Shown in pieces: positions 11,401-20,916 of a DNA stretch of 64,000 bases (its first letter is position 1; the number at the start of each line of letters is the position of its first letter). Made by a program: the position numbers and the translations under genes. The stretch covers positions 21,614,212 through 21,678,211 of the forward strand of contig CM038909.1 in the NCBI GenBank assembly GCA_021904315.1. The letters run 5' to 3'. Below the pieces are notes generated by a model. That model saw nothing but the letters and a program-made list of their open reading frames with translations. It searched no databases and had not been told where the DNA came from. Origin of the DNA: Sphagnum magellanicum (taxonomy: Eukaryota > Streptophyta > Sphagnopsida > Sphagnales > Sphagnaceae).

Positions 11401-11860
11401 GCTTTTCCACCTTATTATTTTTTCTTATTGTTCCACATGCTTTTTTGCTTCACCTTGCTATTTTGTTTTGTCACCACACATTATTGTTTCACCTTGTTAC
11501 TACATCTTGTTGTCATGCCTTGTCATTTCACCTTGTTGCTAAACCTTACCATATCACCTCAAATTGTTGTGCCTTGCTACATTGCATTTTTTTGTGCCTT
11601 GTTAATTCATCTTGTTGTTAAGCCTTGTTATTGAACCTTACTATGTCACCTTGTAATTATGCCTTGCTACTCCACCTTGTTTTGTTGCATTGCTCCTTAC
11701 TATGTTCACCTTGTTAGGTTGCCTTGTTGCATTGCCTTGATGCTCCACCTTGAGGTACCTTTCTAACCCTTATTACTTCACCTTGCTTGATGTTTACCTT
11801 TTTATTTTTCCTTGTTTATTCTTTTGTGCCTTGGTTTTGCTAAATTAATATATATTCCCC
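11401..11860. repeat. CCTTG-rich degenerate simple repeat, copy B
   Basis: Counterpart of 1831-2290, with recurring CACCTTGTTG, GCCTTGCTAC and CCTTGTT variants. No gene. Confidence 0.75.
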
Positions 11861-12326
11861 CCACTCCCACCCCAATTTTTTTCTGCAATTCTTAAAGTGG
11901 AATGGTAAACTTCAAGTTTTCCTTTCCAAGCTCAATTTCTCACATTTAAAAACAAAACATTTTAAAAAATTATTGCTTGGAATTTTTTTCATTTTGTGTA
12001 TATGTTTTGTTTGTTATTGTTACATTGTTGTTTTTTCCTTTCTTTATTTTGTGTTGACCTATTGGTATATGTTGTGAGTCGTTTAGGGGATTTTAACTAT
12101 TGGAAAACAAGTTGCATGTTTTACATTCATTATGCATTTGCATTTATTCCATGATGCATAAAAATGAACAATTTTGTAAAGGATTGTGAATGTTTTGAGC
12201 TCTATTTGTTTTGCTCTAGGTAGTTCATTAAGTTAAAATATTATAACATAAACCTTTTTGTGAAACATATTTAGCGTTGGCCTCTCCATCCCATTGGTAC
12301 TCTCTTGGGAAAATTGTTTTGTTTGG

Positions 12327-14700
12327 AAATGGAATGATCAAGTCAAATTGAAAATGTAACAAGAATTTTAAATGAGTTTTGTAAAAAATTTCACAATGAA
12401 GTTTCCATGTAAGAGGAACCTCTAGTAGAGACTTTAGAAAAAAAACTTAATTCACAAATAAAAACTAATTCTATTCATGAAATGATGCAAGTGAATCTTG
12501 AAAAATTGTATACTCAAAGAGTTTTTTCAAGACCTCATAACAGATCTCCATTATGTTGGGCTTCTTATTGTGTAAATGATAAAAAAGAAGTGGATGGAAA
12601 AGTTCTTCAAGTTATGTGTTGCATGTTTTGTTACAATAATCTAATTAATGCATCTAGTTTGGTAAGAACTCAAGCAATGAAAGGAATAATATCAAATTAT
12701 AAACCAATGAAATAAAAACCTTGAAAAAACATGTGGATGTAAACCATGTTGTGATTGCAATTTGTTTCAAGAAGGATGTAAATAATCCTATGAGGGGGGT
12801 ATAGGAAAAACAACTAGCAAAGAAAAACCTAATGTGTCTTGTAATGTAATATTTTAAAAAATTGATGTAAAAGATCATTTTAAAAGGGAATTTGTGCAAA
12901 AACAATAATTTTTACAAGACCTTGGTGTTACCTTTTGGTTATTAGTAATACCTATCTATTCAATTTGTGAAAAATACATGGTTGAAGTGCTTTGCAATGC
13001 ATTTATGTTAAGGAGTTGTGTTTCTTTCAAAAAAGGTTTTTTCACAATAATTGTTGCCTAATTTGGTGGAGATGATGAAATAAGGATAAGTTTTGGCAAA
13101 ACTTATAAAATGTTATTTCACCACAAGTTTTGACTTATGGATGTCAAAAAAAGCACATGACATTTTTGCCTTGGTGATAAATATTTTTGGGGTTGATTGG
13201 CAACCAAAACATATCATAATAGGTTTGATTCACACAAGTGAAACTACAAGACAAGTTTTGGCAAGAAACTTAATTACATTGTTAGATGAATATGGATTTA
13301 AAAAAAACATTGTTGCTTTCGTTAAAGATGGAGGGGAAAACTTTAATGTATTGGCAATGGCACTAAAGTTTGTTGTTAGTTGTGAAATTTTTGGTTTGGA
13401 TGAAAGTTTTTAAGGTACATGCTTTGAGCATGTGTTTTCCAAAGCATGCCAATATGGGACAACAAAGGAATAAAAACTTGAATTATGTGTCCATTAAGGT
13501 TGTTTAATCAAATGTGCAAAAATGCATAACATGGCCCAAAAAATCTAGAAAAGGTAGACAAAAATGGAACAAAACTTGTATGGATTTTGAAATTTGCCCA
13601 AGAATGTTGAACATTCTAATTAATATAAGGTAAATTATTTTTTTGCCAATTTTTCTATCAATGTTCATTTTAACTTTTTTTATAGTTTTTTTCATAGTTT
13701 TAAACTTATTTCAATGTTATTTTGTTCCAAGATGCCTTATTATTTTAGCAACTATCCTTTGCTACTACAAATAGATTGATAGTTCAAGTTTCTAACCAAG
13801 TTTCACCTCTTCTTGCTTGAAATTGTTGATTGTTTGTTTGTAGTTGTGATTGCTTGTGTTTTAAATTAATTTGGTGGTCATTGTTTACTTAGTGACGTTT
13901 AATTTTTTTTTGTATGAATAAGTTTGAAAATGAGCGAAAAAATTGAAATTTCACCAAGCCTAAACAATTTTATGGATGATGATTTTAGAGTTGCTCTTGA
14001 ATTTATTTTTTTCAATATCTAACATCAAAAAGGGAGTGTTGTGTTGTGTATTGCATTATTTCCTTTCAATTTTTAAAAATATGAAAAAAAGGTTCACAAC
14101 ATGTTTTCTTTAATGTTAGATCCAAGATTTAAAATTTTTTGTTTGTTACCTTCAATGCTCATGAATAAAGTTGTTTTATTGTTGAAGAATATGACCAAAA
14201 ATCATTATATCTTATGCTTGTGAAATTTTATTATCACTTGCATCCATTGGTAAATAATGGAAGCGCTTTTGCAAAAGAAAAGGACAATACAAGCTTGTCC
14301 CATTCAATGTTGGGTGAATGCATATTGAAATGGGGACATGTTTTGTGAATGTGAAAAAGATAGTCCTTTGAAATGGTGGCAAAAACATGAATTCATGTTC
14401 CTTATAGTGGGTTTTTTTCCTTGTTAAATATTAGGTGTTGTGGGGTGACACATAAAAACTCAAAGAATCTTTTCTTTAACTAGTATACTAACCAATCTTA
14501 AAGGATGTCAATTACAATTAGAAAACTTTAAAAACTTAATATTTGTTAACAAGAATTGACTTAATGATCCAAGAATTGGTTGCAAAACATCTTCTAATTT
14601 AATAGAGTTCATTAAAACGAATTTAGATTTTAAAAAGGAGTTGGAAGAATTTGAGAGTGAATTTGAAAAGGAGGGAATTGTGGACACGTGAAAGTTTGAA
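12327..14700 (+). pseudogene. hAT transposase pseudogene with hATC domain (copy B)
   Basis: The 5' part equals 2756-4060: BED-like finger 12482-12760, then the frame 13093-13413 with 'FDLWMSKKAHDIFALV' and 'VAFVKDGGENFN'. Unlike copy A it continues: 'HNMFSLMLDPRFKIF' (about 14098-14142), 'PLKWWQKHEFMFLIVGFF' (about 14366-14420), 'IFSLTSILTNLKGCQLQLEN' (about 14467-14527), 'NDPRIGCKTSSNLIEFI' (about 14564-14615) and an acidic tail ending near 14690. These are the hallmarks of a plant hAT C-terminal dimerisation domain. Frameshifts and stops make it a pseudogene. Terminal inverted repeats were not identified. Confidence 0.85.
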
Positions 14701-17693
14701 TAAACTTGATTTCCCCATTTTCCATCTTTTCTTGGTTAATAATTTTGATTTTTTTTGTGAATTACAAGAAAAATATTTCAATTTATTTATTTTTGGATAA
14801 TTGCGTTCTAAGAACCACTTTGAGAACTATTGGTTAACAAAATTGTGAAAATTGGACAATGCAAAAATTGGGTAGGGGTTTTTTTAAAAAAAAATTAATC
14901 AAAAAAAAATTGCATAGTTCATTAAAACTAGGTTAATAATTGGAATCAACAATTCTTATGGGAAAATGAATACTACCTAACATTAGTACTAACCAAACCA
15001 CATGTATTCACTACCAAGTGCCCCACCTACTTATATACATAATAAATCTTTACATTACCTACATACTTACTTATGATATTTATCTCTCATTCACACGTGC
15101 CAATAGTGCAATTACTAATTGCCACAATAATTGTTGCAGTTCAAATTTATACACATGGAGTTTATAGATAGTTTTGGTGGCATGCCAATGTGGCATTTCT
15201 ATTTATTTTGCTATTGACAATGATAAGGTTGTCATAACTTATTTCAGGTTTATCAAAGATCTTTCAAAGATGAAAATTCAAAACCCTAATGACAATATTA
15301 AATTATCAACCTTAAAACAAGGCACAAAAACTACCAACCATCATCAAACTAGTAGTGACAAAGTTTTGCAATGGCTTAAACCCTAAACCCTTAAATCTTA
15401 AAGTTGCTCAACATTGCCATCCCACGACTAGTAATAACAAGCATAAATGCAAAGTATCTTTTGGCGTTATCATGCTTTTGCTACTTGTGAATATAACCTA
15501 GAGAATAAGTATTGTGAATGATGATAAGAGGCAAAGGTTACTAGGTATGCTTAAGAAAAAAAAGAAGTAAATGTTGCTCCTCCACTAGGGTAGACTAACT
15601 CATCATCGATCGCCTGCCTATGACCGAACACTTATTTATATCTTCATCATATGTGTTTCATTTTGAGTGAATTAAAATGTGAAGGGAGTGTTACTTCAAG
15701 CTTTAGAAATCATCTTTGAAGTCCAAAAGACAAGAAATAATGAAAAAATAACAAGGAAAAAAAAAAGCTTTCCAACTTAGAAAGTAGTTGGACCCTTTGG
15801 GACCTAGAATGGAGGTAGGCTAGTGTCCAATATCAAGAAAGGTAGGCCTAAAAGGTATTGGATGCTAAACGTAAACCATCATTGTTACAATAACATGGTG
15901 ACAATTGTAATTGAACTTGTTGGATTATTTCTCCTATCAATGTAATTCAAGACTGTCCATATAATTATGGCAAAATCATTCAAGTGTTGTGAAAGGTGCT
16001 TGAAATGATGCCACATGGTGTTCTGAACTTGGAGATTGCATTTTGAACCCTCAAGTCTACCTTCACTAAACATGTTTTTTTTTTTTTTTTTTCCTTCTTT
16101 TTGGACCCCTCTGCTTTCAAACCTCATAACTTTTTAATTTCTTATTCATTTTAAACGATTTAAAGTGCTATAAGAACACCACCTGAAGTTCTACAAATCA
16201 TCTTGGAAATCTAATAGCAAACAAGCAACATACAAGGAATTTTTTCGGTGTTCAAGGACCAGCCTTTGTAGTGTTTAGTGGTTTTTTTTTGGAATTCTTG
16301 ACTCACTTTAATTTGGGGGCCATAACTTTCTCATTTTTAATTCGTTTTCAACAATTTTTAGCATCTCAAAAGGAGGGATTCAAGTTTTGTTTCGACACCA
16401 AAAATAACAGAGGCCTCCTTTTGGATCTGACCTGCCATGAGGGCTGAAGTGTTTGGTCATTGGCCGGTCTATCCTACAAGTAAACAAAGAATGAACCACT
16501 TATTTTGATTGGACACATTGAGGACTGACATAAACATTAAAATAATTAAAATAATTGCTGAACATTTCATTAAATTTTTAATGATTTTGTCAAAATCTTA
16601 GGAAAAGTTTTGTTAAAATTTTGACATTAAATTGTCAAACATGCTATGCTGTTATAGTTCAAAATACAAAGTGAAGATGAAGGGTCGATTGTCAACCTAT
16701 TGACTTAACATTAAACCCTAAACCATAAATTTGAACCTTCTCTCATTTATGACCATGTTAGATTAGATTTACATTTTGCCTATCTCAAACTAATAACTTG
16801 TCAGGTTCTTGATTTCAAAAGAAACCTTTGGTCCTAGTTCTAAACTTCTTTTATCTAATTTTTTTTTCTTTTGATGGAACCTCCAATCCGATCTTGAGGA
16901 TAGTTTTTTTAATTTCTAAAACCTTTGGTTCTTGCCATTTTCATGATGAATTTAGAATCAGTCCATTTAAGACCAAATCTAATTCCATCTCCATTATACA
17001 CAACTAATTTTTAAAAAAAATTTGATGTAACGTTAATTTATTCAACTAATGTACACAGTTCAAGATAGAGACATAGCAAATTATGTAAAACCAATCAAAT
17101 ACAATAACTTGCTTACAATCTAAGGTTAGGCTTATACTTTTCTAGAATAAAGTTGTACTTCTCTACCTAGAGAACCTTTTAAAAGAGGCTAGCACCCTTC
17201 ATTCAGATTCAAAATTTGGTTATCTTGGATTTCCAAGAAGACTCAAGAGAGAGAAAATGAGATTTGAATACGTCTTGGATTTCAAAGAAGAAAATCATGT
17301 CCAAATTGTAGACAGCATGGGAAGTTCCTAATTTGCAACAAGTTTGTAGTTTGTACCTATTTGATAATTTCTAACCAAAAGAATTTTGCATTTGGCCTGT
17401 ACTGCGGGGGCCTTGCACCCTGCACAGGAGCATTTCAGAATTAAAAACCCCACCCCCCAGGTCATTATGCACACAGATTTGAGTTTGATTAGAGTTTAGT
17501 GTTAGTGACCAGGCCTTAATTGATTTGGTATAGATAGAATGCTCAGAATGTGCAGATATGAAAATTGCAAAAGACACAAAAGAAATTGCTCACCATAGTT
17601 GAAAGTCCGAATGGGTGAAAGAAAACAAGTCACCAAATTGAAGACTGAATCTAAATACACCCACAAAACAGCTGATTGGACATATGAAAACAC
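14701..17693. other. Gene-free stretch upstream of RPL13A 3' end
   Basis: AT-rich, with no frame resembling a known protein. The open frames 15174-15386 and 15885-16127 (minus, with a T-run at 16076-16092) look random. Phrases such as CATAACTTTTTAATTTC (about 16125) and CCATAACTTTCTCA (about 16320) recall LTRs of plant retrotransposons, so old LTR debris is likely at 15.6-16.5 kb. The right end (about 17400-17693) is probably the RPL13A 3' UTR. Confidence 0.4.
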
Positions 17694-19865
17694 CTACACC
17701 TTGTAGGTGATGGGTATCAATGTTTCTTGCAAAGGGCTGATCTGCTCCTCTACACGCTTTGCAGCCTTGAGACGAAGTTGGATGAGCTGCTTCTTGCGCT
17801 CATAAAACACCTTGGACTTGGCCTTACGGTTTTCCTCCAATTCCTACATACAAATGAATGTAAAAAGGTTATCACAAATTTCAAGCAAAATCCTGAGCAC
17901 TCTGCTTACAGCCAGTCTTGAGTGATATCCAGTCCCAACCATTGCTCTGTAACTAGGTCTACAACCCCAAGACCAATTGACTAACCAGGGATTCATCATC
18001 GAATTTGAACTGCACAACCTGGCCTTCCAACAACCAAATATCTTCTTCACCTCACACAGATCAACAGAGGTACAAATCAACATACCTTGATGGTGTCATA
18101 ATGATGCCAGCCAACTTCGGTGGACAAACGGCCCAACAAACAGAACTTATGCCCTGGCTGCAACCTCAATACCCTGTATAATACACCCACCAAAAGGAGG
18201 GGTTCCCAATGTTGACAACATCATCAGAAATGGAGATCAAAATGCATAACAGAAAACAATAAGATCGAGCAAGGCTTTGAGGATCCCAATTACACCTGGA
18301 CAACTCATTCATTATGAAGTGATGGCATGTCTGCAGCAAAAGGGTAATTACAACTATGTATCTATGAAATTATAGAGAACTCTTCACAAAATGTTTTTGA
18401 AGATAATAGGACTAAGAGTGCAGTCATAACCTTATGACAGTTGCTCACAAAGTGTCAGACCATCACTTTCATCTGAAGAGCAGCAACAAGCTGGCATGCC
18501 TACCTACTGACTTCACCAGATCCCTGATAAGAGCAGCAACAAGCCACCATGCCTACTACCCACTGACTTCATCAGCTCCCTGACAGTGGGTGTAGATAAG
18601 TATGCCTTTATCCACCCAAAATGTGAGGTAAACCATTGTACAAAATCAGCATCCTGAGTTTCTGATGAATTTCTGGAAGCAACATGGGAAGGCTCAGTCA
18701 TGATGTTGGCCAGCACTCAAGAGTGATGCACTCAGCAACAGCAGGAACTCACTTCAGTGCGTCTGGAATCACCATTCTCTTCATTTTATCATATGGAGCA
18801 GGAATACCCTCAAAAGCCTTCAGTCGCTCCAATGCAGCTGCTCCCCGCTTTGTCTTGTGTGGAATCATTCTGCAAGCAACACAACAACAACACAAAAATA
18901 TCACATCAAAAGCAGAGTAGTCCAACACACAAAGCTTAACTTCAAACAGGATGCAAGTCCACCAAAATCTACAAAGTGCTGTGCAGATTCCAAATCTCCA
19001 GAATAACACAGGATGCAAGTCCTTGAAGTATCTATGAAACTGCAGAGAAATCTCCACAATAACAACAATGTGAAGATAACATGAGAATGACTGCAATTGT
19101 GATCTTAAGAGCATCACATACATAGTGCCAGACCATCAGCTTCATCAGGGCATTGGCAGAGAGTCCACAAACACCAAAACACATGCATCAATCCATGTAT
19201 CTCCATGCTCCTTGTGCGAGGAAATCTCCCTTCCAATAATGGCAATCCAGAAAACTCTTGATGTGAAATACAATCTTCAAGTAGGGTTTGTAGATATCCT
19301 CCTCCTCCTCCTCACTCCAGGAGCAAACTTTTACAAAGGAAAAAGCTCTCTCTTCCTGAAAGGAATCCTGAGAAAAACTACTCACCCTCTGATGGTTCTC
19401 CACAGAATGCGTGCTGGTGCACGGAAATGAATAGGACCCTTGCTGGGCTTGGTGTTCATCCTCTTCCTCAAGAACCGCAAGTACTTCATCTTTTGCCTGA
19501 CGAGGCCGCCTGACAAACAGATCTCCTCGCATCGCACTACCACCTGTGTCCCACACCGAACTCTCTCTCTCTCAACTCCAGACACAAACAGACAGGGGAA
19601 CGAAGACCTTCTCTAGTGCACAAAACAACAAACACATCGTGAAAGGAAGAAAACTCAGAATGAATTGCCGCAAGGGAAGGAGGAGAAGCAGCAGCAAGAG
19701 GAGGAGACACACAAGGAAGAAGGCGATGGAAAATAAAACCAAAAGACGTACCACACGCTGGCCATTGAGAAGCTCCTTGGCAAGGATCGATGCCAAACGC
19801 CCCAGCATGTGATGGCGCGCATCCACCACCACCACCTTAGCACACAGACCGGATCCCGTCACCAT
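17694..19865 (-). CDS. RPL13A: 60S ribosomal protein L13a (uL13)
   Basis: Structural protein of the cytosolic large ribosomal subunit. Five exons read leftwards: 19752-19865, 19386-19543, 18753-18869, 18086-18173, 17694-17843. They sum to 627 nt (208 residues plus TAG), close to the 206 of Arabidopsis RPL13a. It starts [10 protein letters not shown], then '[20 protein letters not shown]' (exon 1), '[20 protein letters not shown]' and '[19 protein letters not shown]' (exon 2), '[19 protein letters not shown]' (exon 3), '[20 protein letters not shown]' (exon 4) and a basic C-terminus ending ITYKV (exon 5). All junctions are GT-AG and phases close. The start is fixed by family alignment. Introns 2 and 3 share a duplicated segment. 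It is divergent from the CCCH-KH gene, with about 1.05 kb between start codons. Confidence 0.95.
18355..18480 (-). repeat. Duplicated intron segment (RPL13A intron 3 copy)
   Basis: Aligns with 19026-19150 in the neighbouring intron. Shared phrases include GTATCTATGAAA, TGAAGATAA, and CAGACCATCA followed by CTTCATC. On the gene strand each copy carries GATGGTCTG. It could be a duplicated repeat or an intronic RNA; no canonical C/D box pair was found. Confidence 0.55.
18478..18587 (-). repeat. ~54-bp tandem duplication in RPL13A intron 3
   Basis: GAGCAGCAACAAGC begins both 18478-18531 and 18532-18587. The following bases agree apart from a few changes (CATGCCTAC, CTGACTTCA, CCCTGA). Confidence 0.7.
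19026..19150 (-). repeat. Duplicated intron segment (RPL13A intron 2 copy)
   Basis: Partner of 18355-18480, with the same order of shared phrases over about 125 bp. Confidence 0.55.
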
Positions 19866-20916
19866 TTCTTCGCGTCACAAGCGCTTGCTTGCTTGCGAGC
19901 TGCCTGTCCCTCTTCTTCTTCTTCTTCTTCTGCAGCTGGCGACGATGATGATGCCGCGAGAAGCAGGCGACGACGATCATCATCATAATCGACTCCTTCT
20001 CGCCGCCTTTGTTGTGGCTCCCCGAATCCTCGGTTCCCAACCCTAGTCGCCGAACGTCGCTCGGACCTGATCATTCTCCCGCGAAGATCGCGATCAAGCC
20101 TGTTGTTTCTCCACCGAACCTCGTGTCCCGTGTCATCATCCTCGTTTGCATCTATGCGTTTTCCATTAAAGCTGTGCCAGTGACAGAGGGAAGCTTTTGC
20201 CACACAAGCAAGCAAGCAAAGGGAGCAAGCAATCGACGCACAACGCTCGCGGGTAAAAACCAGCACCGACCGCTCACGACAATAGTAGTGTGGGCACGGG
20301 GGCAGAGAGGAGAAAGGGATCTGTGAGAGAGAGTGTGTGTGTGTGTGAGTTTTCTTCTTCTTTTTCCGTTGGTTTGTTTCTGTTTTCTCCTTGCCTGCTT
20401 GCGCGCGCCACGCGAGAGGACCTAGCGTTACTGCGTTTTGTTCTAGCTCTCTCTCGGGGCTTGTCTCTCTCGTTCTCGCTTGTGTTCTCGCTTGTTTGCG
20501 CCGTTCCTTGCAGCACTAGTTGTTTTTTGTGTCCTGCTTTGTGTTTTTTCTGGTCTCGTATTTCGGCTTCAGAATAGTTCTGACTTTGTCTCTGCTTTCT
20601 TTCTTTCTTTCTGTCGAGGTTGTATGACTAGTGCGCTGCTCCTTGGTCGCTCTGTTTTTTTCTCTTGCAGTAATAGGAGTTTCTATCGTCTCTTTCTTGT
20701 GCCGTGTATCGCGTTTTGAAACCTTTCAGGGTTCGTCTTTCGGTCTCTTGCTTGCGTTGTTGCGCCATCGCTCGCACGGAAGAAGGAGCTTGCCTGTGGA
20801 ATCTATCATCGTTGACGACCCGGCAGCAGTGAACACTCCTTCGGTGTTTTGCGCTGCGACGTTGCGGTTTCCCGGAGTGTGAGGAGGAGCGTCAGTAGTT
20901 CCTGAAGTGTGGAGAA
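19866..20916. promoter_or_regulatory. Divergent promoter and leaders of RPL13A and the CCCH-KH gene
   Basis: 1051 bp between two start codons facing away from each other, clearly richer in CpG than the flanking intergenic DNA. It holds (CTT)n/GAA and GATGATG runs near RPL13A (19910-19990), a telo-box-like AACCCTAG (20039-20046), and GAGAGAGAGTGTGTGTGTGTG (20325-20347) on the CCCH-KH side. Both transcription starts must lie here, but the TSS cannot be placed by eye. Confidence 0.6.

Larger units (their letters stand above)
4954..11405 (+). mobile_element. Degenerate Ty1/copia LTR retrotransposon
   Basis: Order seen: candidate target duplication GCTTT (4954-4958), 5' LTR (4959-5104), degenerate tRNA-Met-type primer site (5103-5111), gag remnant, protease-like region, integrase, an unrelated insert, RT, an AT-rich insert, RNase H, polypurine tract (11245-11254), 3' LTR (11255-11400), GCTTT (11401-11405). 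Integrase lying before RT is the copia order. All domains carry stops or frameshifts, so it is dead. LTR-to-LTR divergence of about 16 percent (hand count, mostly transitions) makes it an old insertion. Confidence 0.85.
9572..13648. repeat. Right copy (copy B) of the tandem duplication, visible part
   Basis: It matches 1-4080 over its full length with a handful of single-base indels. Unlike copy A, its hAT part continues without a break beyond 13648 into the hATC region. If the duplication is a simple tandem one, the whole unit is 4081-13648. Confidence 0.9.

Noticed and set aside
18430..19150. C/D-box snoRNA in RPL13A introns
   Set aside because: On the gene strand the C-box-like words are CTGATGA or GTGATGG without a well-placed CTGA D box; kept only as a hypothesis in the findings.
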